From the NCBI RefSeq assembly GCF_000186865.1, contig NW_008705594.1, forward strand, positions 210,808 through 258,918: a DNA stretch of 48,111 bases, in the 5' to 3' direction. The notes beneath the pieces were generated by a model. That model did not search any database, had not been told where the DNA came from, and saw only the letters and a list, made by a program, of their open reading frames with translations. Of the stretch, positions 1-8,797 are shown one piece after another. Every line of letters begins with the position of its first letter. Within the stretch, counting starts at the first letter, position 1. This DNA is from Aureococcus anophagefferens. Lineage: Eukaryota; Sar; Pelagophyceae; Pelagomonadales; Pelagomonadaceae. The translations under genes and the position numbers were made by a program.

Positions 1-509
1 CTGCAGCCGCTTTGACGCCAATATCATAGGCTTCGCCGGCAACGGACTTACTCCGCTTGCCAGCATTCTGATGTACTGCTGCTGGTCTGCCTCTCCGGCG
101 GCAGCGAAGAAACGCGAAATCATGGGAAACTGCGCAATAAGGAACTGCCCTTTAAAACTGTTGTGCTCCACAAGTGTCCGGACATGGCTCCGCGGCAACG
201 CCGCACTGCACAGTTGCTGCGACTCTGCAGATAGTTTTCCCGCACCAACTGGTGCACCGCCTGGCCGACGAACTCCATCTGCTCCCCCTGCGAAAACTGA
301 TTCACCTCCAGGGGCATGTCCCCTCTAAATATCGCGTTAGCTAGGGGCAACAGCCCCGTCGCAAAGGTCACGGGGTCGGGGGTCTCATCCCTGAAGCCCG
401 GGGCCGCCGAGAGCACCGCCCGCAGCGCCTCCCGCGCTGGCAAGGCCTCCGCCTGCTCGCTGAACGGGCGATCTCTCAACCCCTCCGGGATCGGATTGGT
501 CCTGACCAT
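1..509 (-). pseudogene. Unrecognised ORF, frameshifted and cut by the window edge
   Basis: Reading leftward from an ATG at 509, an open frame of about 95 codons (amphipathic, with a stretch ending VGQAVHQLVREN) loses its coding look near 215-240. A second frame takes over there and stays open to base 1 (contains FLIAQFPMISRFF and EADQQQYIRML). The two halves read like one protein joined across a +1 frameshift, so I call it broken. An in-frame TAG lies just upstream of the ATG. I do not recognise the family. It could also be two exons, but no convincing splice pair was seen. Confidence 0.35.
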
Positions 510-814
510 GGCCGCCGCCTCCCGGATCTACCCTATGCCCCCCTTTTCAGAAAGAATTTCGCCGGCGGGCTGCTTCAGCAGCGCCGGCCAGATAAGAGCA
601 TAAGGAGCGAGTATCGACTGAGCTGCAATAATAAATAACAGCTCATTCTCTCTCTCTCCTCTGGGCGCTACTTTCCTGGCTAATCGAAGATTACCTGTAC
701 GAATTATTAGCAGAATACAATCTATTAAATAGTGCTATCATAAAAATATTTTAACAGGATTAAGCAAGACCAAAAAAATGATTTAAACTTAAGATAATAA
801 GATATAAAATATAT

Positions 815-1063
815 ATGGACAAACAATTGGAAACAGAACCTAAGCCTAAAAAGAAGGTCGGGCGTCCTCGTAAATATCATACCGATGAAGAATATAAAGC
901 TGCAAGAAAAATACAAAACGATAAATATACGGCTAAGATTAAGAAAATGCGTGAGTTGTGTCAGCAAATTGGAGAATGCTTATGGAATATTTTGAAGGTA
1001 AAATCTTTGCCTTTCACGATGCCATATACATCAAACAACCTAATGGGTTATATTATCAATTAA
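815..1063 (+). CDS. Small basic protein with AT-hook-like GRPRK motif
   Basis: 82-codon ORF starting ATG. It is Lys-rich, with the motif KKVGRPRKYHTDEE near residues 13-26, like an AT-hook (GRP core) followed by a charged helix. Such GRPRKY proteins are common in mobile or viral DNA and generally bind AT-rich DNA; that role is inference. A second frame (958-1368) overlaps its 3' part and may be the continuation after a frameshift, because the coding look passes from one frame to the other near 960-1000. Whether either is expressed is unknown. Confidence 0.4.
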   Translation: MDKQLETEPKPKKKVGRPRKYHTDEEYKAARKIQNDKYTAKIKKMRELCQQIGECLWNILKVKSLPFTMPYTSNNLMGYIIN

Positions 1064-1368
1064 ATGGTGATAAGGATTATTTCAAGAGTTTTGTTCGTCG
1101 GGAAATATTGGTTGAATTTGTTCTACTATCTGATCAAGTTCCTGTTTCTTGGCGAGGAAGAGTTCTTAGTTATGATTCAAAATGCCCATTACACACAGCA
1201 TTTATGGACGACCTATACAAGTTGGGGCGTGACCAATATTCGGATGTTCCTTTAAAGATGAATAACAATTATGGATATATTGGGTTCAATGGGCTAGTGA
1301 AGATTACAGCTAGATTGAGGAGGAGGATAATCACATGCGCGATGATAAAAAATTTACAAGTCTTTTAG
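958..1368 (+). CDS. Unrecognised AT-rich ORF overlapping the GRPRK ORF
   Basis: 136-codon open frame in a different frame from the GRPRK ORF, with well-mixed composition (aromatic and acidic residues, e.g. IYIKQPNGLYYQLNGDKDY). It looks more protein-like than a random frame in AT-rich DNA. It probably represents either the downstream half of the GRPRK gene after a frameshift or a separate overlapping gene. No family recognised. Confidence 0.35.
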   Translation: MSANWRMLMEYFEGKIFAFHDAIYIKQPNGLYYQLNGDKDYFKSFVRREILVEFVLLSDQVPVSWRGRVLSYDSKCPLHTAFMDDLYKLGRDQYSDVPLKMNNNYGYIGFNGLVKITARLRRRIITCAMIKNLQVF

Positions 1369-1375
1369 TTCCGTA

Positions 1376-1674
1376 CAGGCCGCGAAGTTCACGACCTTTT
1401 ACCATACTCGACGCAAAGCTTCGTCGCGCCCCTGGCCGCGATCCCGCCGGCGCTCGCCAGCGTCTGCGGCGATGCCGTCGCGCACGGGCGCCTTGAAATT
1501 CAAATCGCAAACGCGTCACGTTTCGCGCCTGTACCGAAGCACTTGGCGGCGCCAAGCTTTGAGGCTTTACACGACGAAGATCGAAGTGATTGAGTCGGTC
1601 AAGGGCGGCGGAAATATATTTTTTGGTGGCTGCTTGGGTTCGAACTGAGAGATAAAGTGCGTTGACCGCGTTGT
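1376..1674. other. GC-rich stretch without a recognised gene
   Basis: CpG-rich sequence. Open frames on the minus strand are low-complexity (Arg/Ser/Ala-rich) and look like chance frames. I see nothing I can name here. Confidence 0.4.
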
Positions 1675-1789
1675 CCGAGTGTTTGGACTGTGTGCGAGGC
1701 GGCAAGCCCGAGTGGCGGCGAGTTTGTGTTGGATATGAGTTGTGAATGACGTTGTACATGTGTAACTCGGGCGAGAGCTGCGAATTCGA
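1675..1789 (+). repeat. 115-bp direct repeat, copy 1
   Basis: A 115-bp segment starting ccgagtgtttggactg recurs 165 bp downstream (1840-1954) with only a handful of substitutions. The spacer between copies is about 50 bp. It is non-coding as far as can be seen. Confidence 0.85.
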
Positions 1790-1839
1790 CCGCCGGAGCA
1801 CTGCGCCATCGCTTGCTTCGGGGTTTGTCTTCCGCACGG

Positions 1840-1954
1840 CCGAGTGTTTGGACTGTGTGCGAGGCGGCAAGCCCGAGTGGCGGCGAGTTTGCGTTGGATA
1901 TGAGTTGTGAATGATGTCGTACGTGTGTAACTCGGGCGAGAGCTGCGAATCCGA
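1840..1954 (+). repeat. 115-bp direct repeat, copy 2
   Basis: Second copy of the 115-bp repeat. Differences from copy 1 include gtgttgg to gcgttgg and gacgttgtacatg to gatgtcgtacgtg, mainly transitions at CpG-like sites. Confidence 0.85.
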
Positions 1955-2465
1955 GGAACGCGCTGCGCAAGGTGTCCCGCTCGGCTGTCCTACTCGCCCG
2001 CAGCGCGCTGGCGCCGGAATGCGAGCCTAGTCGCGCGAGCTTTCGGTGCATGGCCGCCTAAGACGGTCTCTAGTCGCGCTAGTTCCATATCCCTTATGTT
2101 GGGCCCCCTGGCGACTGCCAGCTGCCCCACCGCCTCACTTCCTGGAAAGCAGTCTCCCCTGTCGGACATAAGTCAAACTTGGAGCCGCGATGGGGCGACC
2201 ATTTCACAACGCAAAAAAAAAATGAGGCTACTTCACATGGCAATCTGATGTCAAAGACTCCATAAAACACCGCAAAACACATGCCGAGATCATGATGTTG
2301 ATTAGAGGCAGCGTCCTAAATATCAAGAAACCCGATTGTGAAGTATCCGGTAATTTAGAATATGGGTTGCTATTCAGTTGAGTTGGGACTGGGAGAGCTG
2401 AAGGTCCAAATAAATATGCCACCACTATTCATGCCGTTTTACTTCGTTGATTCTCGATAGCAACA
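1955..2465. other. No recognised gene
   Basis: Mixed-composition sequence downstream of the minus-strand HSF gene. It may include its 3' UTR. Short open frames are not convincing. Confidence 0.4.
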
Positions 2466-3104
2466 CTACGAGTGCTTTTGCTGATGGGAAAGACTGAGTG
2501 AGGAAACTAACAATTTAGCGGCTATGATGCATTCGTTTGTCGAGTCTTGTGACTCTGTTATGAATGCACAACTCGTGTCACCTGTAGACATGGTTATGTC
2601 ACGTGTCATGTCACCATGGCCCAGATGCAAGAGGGCTTCCTTGGGCAACCCGCGCATGTCCCCTCTTGTGTAAACACAAACGTCAGTGGAGCTTTCGGCG
2701 TAGTTTTTCTTGAAGCCAAAATTTGTGAGCTGGCGCTGAAATGATTCCAATCTGCGATGACGAAAGTAGGTCGGCATCGCTTCGAGAAGTGCAGAAGGAG
2801 GGAGGGGGATTATTAGGTTTCCAGAGTTCCAGGAAATTAAATGGGCTTCAAGCTGAGTGACTGCTGCATACAGTCGTGGACCGAATTCTTTTTTTGAGGA
2901 ACAGCCCGGAATCAATTTAGGATGGCATCTAGTTCGCTTGTGATCTTGAATCAGACGCTGTAGCTGAGACTTTTGCTCGAGAGTGAGCACATGAATATTT
3001 TTCACGTCATTGAGCGTCGTAATTGTCTTTCGTTGCCACGACCCTCGCAAGAATTGCTCAAAGATGCACTCAACATGATACCAGCTTGTTTTTGAACATT
3101 TCAT
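2466..3104 (-). CDS. HSF-type DNA-binding domain protein
   Basis: 212-codon ORF, ATG at 3104, stop TAG. The middle (about residues 78-150) matches the heat-shock-factor winged-helix fold: FGPRLY start, ISWNSGN core, PTYFRHRRLESFQRQL recognition-helix region, then FGFKK. HSF-type proteins bind nGAAn arrays as transcription factors; the SFQRQL spelling is the one I associate with diatom and oomycete HSFs. No clear coiled-coil trimerisation region follows, and the tail is Ser/Thr-rich. The N-terminal exon may lie upstream (3101-3310). It could be an intact short HSF, a truncated paralogue or an exon of a larger gene. Confidence 0.6.
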   Translation of the reverse strand: MKCSKTSWYHVECIFEQFLRGSWQRKTITTLNDVKNIHVLTLEQKSQLQRLIQDHKRTRCHPKLIPGCSSKKEFGPRLYAAVTQLEAHLISWNSGNLIIPLPPSALLEAMPTYFRHRRLESFQRQLTNFGFKKNYAESSTDVCVYTRGDMRGLPKEALLHLGHGDMTRDITMSTGDTSCAFITESQDSTNECIIAAKLLVSSLSLSHQQKHS

Positions 3105-3310
3105 CTTTCTGCCGATACGAGGCGTACCACGGGCAATCGCACAACGGCAACTTCGCTCCCTACACTTCGACCTTGAGTTGTTCGCGATCGATGCCTGCTA
3201 GTCATGAATTTGTTATTGTTCCTTGGCGCGAAGTTTCGACTACGAACCTCATATGATGGGTCCATATCATCTATATTGTCGAATCGATCGCCCGAAGAGA
3301 ACGACGGCAT
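3101..3310 (-). CDS. Short ORF upstream of the HSF gene, possible 5' exon
   Basis: 69-codon frame starting ATG at 3310, acidic then Arg-rich. It ends where the HSF ORF begins in another frame. It could be a first exon joined to the HSF ORF by a short intron, or a chance frame. No family recognised. Confidence 0.2.
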   Translation of the reverse strand: MPSFSSGDRFDNIDDMDPSYEVRSRNFAPRNNNKFMTSRHRSRTTQGRSVGSEVAVVRLPVVRLVSAER

Positions 3311-3840
3311 AGCTGCAGAATGGATGGTGAATCCTACAAGTGCTTCCCAATGCGTTATACGATCTTTGCATGGGATAGGTCTCTTTTCACTTGCCTTAAG
3401 TTAAAATCGCGGGGTCAAGATAAGTGACCACACCGCCAGCACGCCGTCGACAGACGCCGGCGAGTGCCGTCTCCTGGTTGTCGGAGGCACCGTTTTCGGA
3501 GAGTGGTTTAGTACCTCAGCCAAGGAAACTCTGAAGGTAGCACCCTAAGGAGATTGCGCTATCGCTATAGCGCCTGCGCTATTTGGGATGATAAGCGTAG
3601 AATTTATATTAACAATATATCATTTGCGCATATCAGAGCAAACGCTACAATTGAAGCAAAAAATATTGGGTAGTAAGTGTCGGATTTTAGTATGGGTAAC
3701 ACACTGGTCTGAAGAATGGCGACTATCGAGGTCAGAACGCGAGTGTGATTAAGAAAACCAAAGTGCGCTTGGCGATGAGCCAGCCACCTAGCGAGCCTAC
3801 ATGCCGCTCCTTGGGCTATGCTACCCTAACTCGGGACTAT
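3311..3840. other. No recognised gene
   Basis: Mixed sequence with many stops in all frames. From about 3790 it grades into gctatgct-type simple repeats. Confidence 0.4.
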
Positions 3841-3921
3841 GCTATCCTCCCTATGCTGGGACGTTCATATTGGCCTATGCTGGCTATGCTAATTCTGCCT
3901 TATACTGGCTATGCTCATGCC
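3841..3921 (+). repeat. About 80-bp repeat rich in ctatgctgg, copy 1
   Basis: Starts gctatcctccctatgctggg and is made of repeated ggctatgct-like words. A close copy lies at 4339-4420. The pair flanks the 3923-4290 dispersed-repeat block, as if that block was inserted between or duplicated with them. Confidence 0.75.
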
Positions 3922-3922
3922 A

Positions 3923-4290
3923 TCTTAACGAACTAATCCTTACAAAACTTGGCACCGTATCCAAGTGGTCCTGGCGTATCCCTGCCACGGTGGGCGCGTC
4001 GTCACGGTGCGGCGCTGAGGGGGCGAGCAGGAGGGATCTCGGCTTCTGCGTGTTCCCCCGCGACACGGACTGAAGTTAGGCCTCCGACCCCGAGTTCCAA
4101 CGGCAAAGTGGACTCATTTTCTCCCCCCATCAGGCAGAACATGCCCAACGCGTCAGTGATCGTTGGACCACCATGCTCAGAGAGGTTCCCCCAACGTTCC
4201 CCCAACCGGGGAGTTTTACCTGACTTGCAGTCAGGCATTTTCGCGCTACGGAGAGCGTTTGGCGCATAGGAGATGGTAAGTTTTGTAAGG
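3923..4290 (+). repeat. Diverged, internally deleted copy of the 619-bp dispersed repeat
   Basis: Begins cttaacgaactaatccttac and follows the 8.2-kb and 11.7-kb copies through the tggtcctggcgtatccct, cgctgagggggcg and ccccatcaggcagaaca landmarks. It lacks the left inverted-repeat arm and part of the interior. It is the oldest-looking of three copies in the window. Confidence 0.75.
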
Positions 4291-4338
4291 ATTAGTTCGA
4301 AAAGATACTATGCTGGTGCTTTAAACTAGCATACTCGG

Positions 4339-4420
4339 GCTATCCCCCCTATGCTGGGACGTTCATACTGGCCTATGCTGGCTATGCTAAGTCTGCCTTA
4401 TACTGGCTATGCTCGTGCTA
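4339..4420 (+). repeat. About 80-bp repeat rich in ctatgctgg, copy 2
   Basis: Near-copy of 3841-3921 (gggacgttcatactggccta here versus gggacgttcatattggccta). Short flanking words tactatgctggtgctt and actagcatactcgg are also repeated locally (about 4307-4340 and 4420-4455). Confidence 0.75.
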
Positions 4421-4455
4421 TACTATGCTGGTGCTTCATACTAGCATACTCGGAT

Positions 4456-4830
4456 TCTAACACGGTATATCCTTTTTCTTTTTCGTATCTACTGGTAAAG
4501 TTTGTGTTGTGGCTCGGTGATCCGTTCGGTTTGCAGGTTTTCCGATAGACGCGTTGCGTTGTCTTGGATGATGATTGTCCCTATGTCCTGTCCATGTCTT
4601 GGCTGGACGTCTCCACTATATGAATCCTGACTGCGACAGCTTCATGGATCCGTCTTCATATCGCGAAAAAAAATTGACTAAAATCGTTGTCCTATCTTTT
4701 CTAGGTAGCTAGGGCGGTGGGGTAGGCCCTAACCGGACTCCGAGTCATCCTAACTGCCCCCTATCAAACAACAATACTTCACCTCTGGAGCAACAGATGC
4801 CAGCGAACACAAGACAGCTATTCGTTCCGG
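4456..4830. other. Upstream region of the hydrolase gene
   Basis: No open frame of interest. It presumably contains the promoter of the downstream hydrolase. I cannot identify a TATA box or other core element with confidence. Confidence 0.35.
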
Positions 4831-5781
4831 ATGTGTAGGAGGAAGAACATTTTATTGACTCTAGGCTTGCATCTGTGTGCGGTCTATGCGCATGAGGACT
4901 CGCTCCTTGAAGTCGACTTTTGTCAGTATTATTATCGAAACCCTGCTTCAAGTGAACCGCGATACCCAGATTGCTCCGATGTCAAAGCCAAGGTCGTTTC
5001 CAATGAGACACGGACGCTGCCGACGCTTGAGCTCGGGGAGCCTGGAGCCAAAGCACTTTTTTTCATCCATGGATGGCCAGACAACGCTGCGATGTGGGCT
5101 GCACAATTTGCACATTTTTGTTTCAATGGTTCATTTTACTGTGTGGCTGTGACTTTGGCCAATTTTCACCCTGACTTTCCTGATGCAGATCCTGATAAGG
5201 AGTTGAAAATTACCCAGCAACTCATTGAAATCCACCAGACGATGCTAGAGGCTCATCTTGTGGACCCAACACTTGTTGTCCATGACTGGGGCTCTGTAAT
5301 CGGGTATGAGATGCTTCATCGTTATCCTGCAGTTGCCAGGCAAATCATATCGTTTGATGTTGGCAGTACAGTCTCTTCCGAAAGTTGGAAACTTAACTTG
5401 ACTTACCAAGAACAAAATCGAGAGGCGTGGCAACAGAAAAACGACAGCAAGAGTGTTGGTTCAGCAATTTACTGGGAGGCACCAGCACCGCTCAGAGCCA
5501 CATGGAGGACTTCTTGGCCTTACGAATATAATTTATCTTACCGAGGCTTCATTCAACATCCGTATCCACCTGCAAGTGTCCCACTCCTCTTCCTTTGGGG
5601 GAACATGACCCGAGGCGAGCCGCGCCAAGCTAATACCATTTTTTTCGGTCCGCATTGGCTCGACTTTGTGCGCTCTACCCCGCACGGCCGAGTTGTCGAA
5701 GTAGACTCCGACCACTGGATGCATGTTAAGTCACCTAGATTCGTCAATAATGCGATTAGTGCTTGGCTCAATGGATACTAA
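4831..5781 (+). CDS. Secreted alpha/beta hydrolase, epoxide-hydrolase-like
   Basis: 316 aa, ATG start, TAA stop, no intron needed. The first about 20 residues (basic RRK, then hydrophobic ILLTLGLHLCAVYA) look like a signal peptide. Family landmarks: oxyanion motif FIHGWPDN near residue 78; nucleophile elbow VVHDWGSVIG near 150, where Asp replaces Ser as in epoxide hydrolases and haloalkane dehalogenases; and a C-terminal DSDHWMHV giving the catalytic His. The predicted role is hydrolysis of an epoxide or related substrate in the secretory pathway or outside the cell; the substrate is unknown. It lies alone between repeats. The ORF is clean, unlike the PKS, so it is probably functional. Confidence 0.85.
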   Translation: MCRRKNILLTLGLHLCAVYAHEDSLLEVDFCQYYYRNPASSEPRYPDCSDVKAKVVSNETRTLPTLELGEPGAKALFFIHGWPDNAAMWAAQFAHFCFNGSFYCVAVTLANFHPDFPDADPDKELKITQQLIEIHQTMLEAHLVDPTLVVHDWGSVIGYEMLHRYPAVARQIISFDVGSTVSSESWKLNLTYQEQNREAWQQKNDSKSVGSAIYWEAPAPLRATWRTSWPYEYNLSYRGFIQHPYPPASVPLLFLWGNMTRGEPRQANTIFFGPHWLDFVRSTPHGRVVEVDSDHWMHVKSPRFVNNAISAWLNGY

Positions 5782-6152
5782 ACTGCTACTTTGCAATAAT
5801 GTGAAGTTACAAAAGCCGTCAGGTTTTGATCCACATTAGTCCAACTTGGACTTCATTGGAGGCAACTTGCTATGGTTGTCTACGAGGCACTAGCGCAGGC
5901 CAAAGAAACTAAATCTCACGCGAGTGCTCATACTCTGACTGTTACTAGAGAGATAGTGATGTCCCTATGAGCCAAAAAATATAGGCCGCACCACCCGGCT
6001 CGCGGCCGCCCCCGGTACCACCCGGTATCGTTGGCCATTGTTTCGTACTTCTGGGGGGGGTTCGACCGTGGTCAGAGCCTGAATGGTACTGGTTGCTCAT
6101 GACTTGTTAATTTTGTATGTGGATGTTGATGTGGAGTCTTTGAGGCGCTGAC
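5782..6152. other. Intergenic, no recognised gene
   Basis: Contains a G8 run (about 6052-6060) and a CCGG-rich stretch, and no convincing open frame. It separates the hydrolase from the first copy of the 2,028-bp duplication. Confidence 0.4.
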
Positions 6153-8180
6153 ACGAGCTTCGACAATCTCCGTCGTACGTCAGCAAAACGTGCTATGCAA
6201 CACTGGACGCAGTAGTGGTATTCCCAGCGTCGGACGAGCTGGCAGACGAGCTCTCGGACGAGCTGGTGGGGCTCATGGAGCTACTCGAGCTACTCATGCT
6301 GCTAGTAGAAGAAAAGCTACTCCGAACGGCGGAGCCTATCACCTTGTTCTGTCTGGCTTTGTTTCTCTGTGCAATCTGCGGAGGCTCTATAGATGTGACT
6401 TGAAAGTAAGAAACAGGAGTACGGAAAGCAACGTCGCCAAAGAGGAAAAGGGCTGAGTAACCTCGGCCGTGGACATAAAGCATTGCCGTTAAGTGCGCAA
6501 TCGGCATGGCTATGAAAGCACAAGAGTCGAAAATTCCGCCTCGCGCCAGATTCAACATCATCTTTTTCCTGAAGGCGACAATCGCTGCATTATCATTAGA
6601 GGAGTTCATGAGAGACACAGCAACCTTGCTAGCTTGAGACTGGAAAAAAATGGCGCAAACAAAGGATATCAAAGGAAACACCAATGTGAAGAACATGGAG
6701 GCATCTGGCATGAAGGTAGGGTAGCCAATCCACCAGTCGCACCCAAAAACTTCAAGTTCAATAACAAAGCAAAATAACCATGCTGCAAGCAGTGACCGCT
6801 TCCTCTCCTTAAATATCGGGCCTGCAGCTTTCATTTTCTTCACCGCACTCGCCTCGTTCATCCACATGATAGCTAAGAGTAGAGTAGTAAAAGTTGACCA
6901 TGATTTCCAAGCTTGATGAAACAACCCCATAACAAACGGATGTTCCCCAAGGAAAGAATATTTACAAAACATGCTAGTAGTAGTTACACCGGCAGCCAGA
7001 TTATTAAAAGCATAAGCCAGATTTGGGACGAGTTCACAAAAAACGATCGCTTGCTGAACTTTGAAGGGCTTCTTTCTAAAATTTTTTGGGAAAAAAAAGG
7101 GGATACATTCCAGACATTTCAGCGCAATAAAAAGCTGAAAGAAAGCGGCAGGTATTGGAAGAAGCATATCAGGCACGTGCGTCGTGCGGTATTTATCATA
7201 GAACTCGATACCACGACGCCAGTAGCCTCTTTCAACAAATTCGGCGAAGGGTTTGCCTTTTCTAATTTGATCGTGCATGATCAGGTATCCATAAATATCA
7301 ACGTCTTGCATACAAAAGCTATATTTTTTAGCTTTCCACGAGATAGCCCCTTCTGAGGTCACCTTGTGAAACATTCCGACCTGCCAATCGACGTAGCCAG
7401 CCGCGACTAAAATCGCCTGCAATCTGGACCGATGTATGTTTAGATAAGACGCGTGAAAAGTACATGATCCATCGGGAAGAACAGCGCCCGCCATACCACT
7501 TTCGTACAGAAGCACATAACCCCGAAAATCAGGCAGTTTTCGCGGAGGACAAAAATAAACCCCCCAGGCAGTGCCACCGTTAGCATTGATAATCTCCTTC
7601 TGTGTGTCGCTAATGATGAGATTATTACGTGGAGTTATCGTTGGTAAACCAATAAAGTAGCGCTCCGCATAGAGACCATCGCGGACATTCCTGCCACCCG
7701 CATTCTTTGCTATCTTATTTTTGTTTGCGTAGTGACCATACTTATCTATGAAAAACAAATGAGGGGGTGACCGCAGATTCTGAAAATCGTAGACGAATTT
7801 CGGTCTCATGTATTTGAAATTTGGAATGTTGCTGCCTGGCCGCGTCCTTGACGCTGCCACGCGTATTATGCAGGCGGTCAGTAACGTGTACATCGAGGAC
7901 CACGTTGCGTGGAGTAGCGTTATACGTGCACACGTGATATGTGCAGGTGATATCAAGGAATGATACAAGATATAGAATGCTCCACCCAGCTCGGGAACTA
8001 GCCTAGTCTACTCCCCCGGGCATTAATAACGAGATAGTAAACTCCGACACGGGGAGGCAGCCTAGTGGGGCTGCCCTGCCGTGTGAGGGTGAACTATCGA
8101 GGTTACGCAGTGGCGGTACACCGGCGTCTCTGTTATCCTCACGTCACCTCAGCTGCCGTAGTATACGGGGGCTGGGGCTA
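6153..8180 (+). repeat. 2,028-bp direct duplication, copy 1
   Basis: Starts acgagcttcgacaatctccg and ends gtatacgggggctggggcta. It recurs 2,644 bp downstream at 8797-10824. All predicted reading frames are identical between copies, so the copies appear to be the same to the base as far as I could compare. This implies a very recent duplication, gene conversion or an assembly artefact. Confidence 0.9.
6193..7893 (-). CDS. Multi-pass membrane protein with Ser-rich tail, copy 1
   Basis: Frame open from 7968, but the first ATG is at 7893, giving about 566 aa, stop TAG. The N-terminal about 230 residues look soluble or lumenal (aromatic-rich, WGVYFCPPR, GYVDWQVGMFHKV). The rest holds about six hydrophobic segments (e.g. 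LLPIPAAFFQLFIAL, FTTLLLAIMW, SLLAAWLFCFVIELEVFG, FFTLVFPLISFVCAIFF, FIAMPIAHLTAMLYV). The last about 45 residues are almost only Ser/Thr/Ala. I do not recognise the family; a receptor- or transporter-like role is speculation. It is identical to the copy at 8837-10537. Confidence 0.75.
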   Translation of the reverse strand: MYTLLTACIIRVAASRTRPGSNIPNFKYMRPKFVYDFQNLRSPPHLFFIDKYGHYANKNKIAKNAGGRNVRDGLYAERYFIGLPTITPRNNLIISDTQKEIINANGGTAWGVYFCPPRKLPDFRGYVLLYESGMAGAVLPDGSCTFHASYLNIHRSRLQAILVAAGYVDWQVGMFHKVTSEGAISWKAKKYSFCMQDVDIYGYLIMHDQIRKGKPFAEFVERGYWRRGIEFYDKYRTTHVPDMLLPIPAAFFQLFIALKCLECIPFFFPKNFRKKPFKVQQAIVFCELVPNLAYAFNNLAAGVTTTSMFCKYSFLGEHPFVMGLFHQAWKSWSTFTTLLLAIMWMNEASAVKKMKAAGPIFKERKRSLLAAWLFCFVIELEVFGCDWWIGYPTFMPDASMFFTLVFPLISFVCAIFFQSQASKVAVSLMNSSNDNAAIVAFRKKMMLNLARGGIFDSCAFIAMPIAHLTAMLYVHGRGYSALFLFGDVAFRTPVSYFQVTSIEPPQIAQRNKARQNKVIGSAVRSSFSSTSSMSSSSSSMSPTSSSESSSASSSDAGNTTTASSVA

Positions 8181-8797
8181 GGCTTAACGAACCAATCCTT
8201 ACAAAACTTGGCAAAGTATCCAAGTGGTCCTGGCGTATCCCTTGAGCCGCTAACATGATGGTCCAACGATCGCTGACGCTGGGTTCGGCATGTTCCGGAC
8301 CACGGAAGGAGAAAGTGGGATCACTTCGCTGCAGGAAGTCGGGGTCGATGGTCTCATAAAATTACTCCATGTCGTGCGAGGGGCAGCAGAAGTCGAACAA
8401 GCCACGGCGGGCGCGTCGCGCGGCGCTGAGGGGGCGGGCAGGAGGGATCTCGGCTTCTGCGTGTTCCCCCGCGACACGGACTGAAGTTTCGAGGCCTCCG
8501 ACCCCGAGTTCCTACGGCAAAGTGCTCTCATTTTCTCCCCCCATCAGGCAGAACATGCCGAACCCAGCGTCAGCGATCGTAGGACCATCATGTTAGCGGC
8601 TCAAGGGAGTTAACATTTCCCAACCACCTAGTCATGAGGTGGGAGACGGGCATGCCGCTTGTGGGATCGATCCACGAGCGGCGGGACACGGCGCTGCTTG
8701 GCGAGATGACAAGGGGCATGCCCCAGGTGCAAGGCTCGGCGACAGCAATATCCAGTAGGGCCAATTGCCTGAGATCCGGCCGGAAATGGCTAAAGAA
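8179..8797 (+). repeat. 619-bp dispersed repeat, copy A (between the two duplicated genes)
   Basis: Starts taggcttaacgaaccaatcc and ends ggccggaaatggctaaagaa. It recurs at 11724-12342 with one difference noticed (cagcaatatcc versus cagcgatatcc). It abuts both copies of the 2,028-bp duplication, so the duplication may have arisen by exchange involving this repeat. It contains 57-nt inverted repeats. Confidence 0.9.
8239..8607. repeat. Inverted repeat (57-nt arms) inside the 619-bp repeat, MITE-like
   Basis: Left arm 8239-8295 (begins cccttgagccgctaacatga) is nearly the reverse complement of the right arm 8551-8607 (ends gttagcggctcaaggg). About 255 bp lie between. Terminal inverted repeats with a short non-coding core are typical of a MITE-like non-autonomous element. 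No clear target-site duplication was seen. Confidence 0.75.

Larger units (their letters stand above)
650..1375. other. AT-rich island
   Basis: Base composition changes abruptly from the mixed or GC-rich flanks to long A/T runs, then back to GC-rich sequence after about 1375. It contains two overlapping open frames described separately. The composition is unlike every other coding stretch in the window and suggests inserted foreign DNA (viral, organellar or plasmid-like). The source cannot be told from the sequence. Confidence 0.55.

Noticed and set aside
1331..2051. Minus-strand ORFs of 150-179 codons
   Set aside because: Arg/Ser-rich frames spanning a 115-bp DNA repeat in several overlapping frames; typical chance frames in GC-rich DNA.
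6913..7356. 147-codon plus-strand ORF (and its copy at 9557-10000)
   Set aside because: Antisense to the well-supported 566-aa membrane protein; no motif of its own.
7894..7968. Upstream 25-codon extension of the membrane protein
   Set aside because: It would start at TTG; the first ATG is at 7893 (10537 in copy 2), which is more likely in a eukaryote.
8250..8531. ORFs of 75-93 codons on both strands in the 619-bp repeat
   Set aside because: They overlap the inverted-repeat element in several frames, have no family likeness and are conserved only because the DNA repeats are nearly identical.
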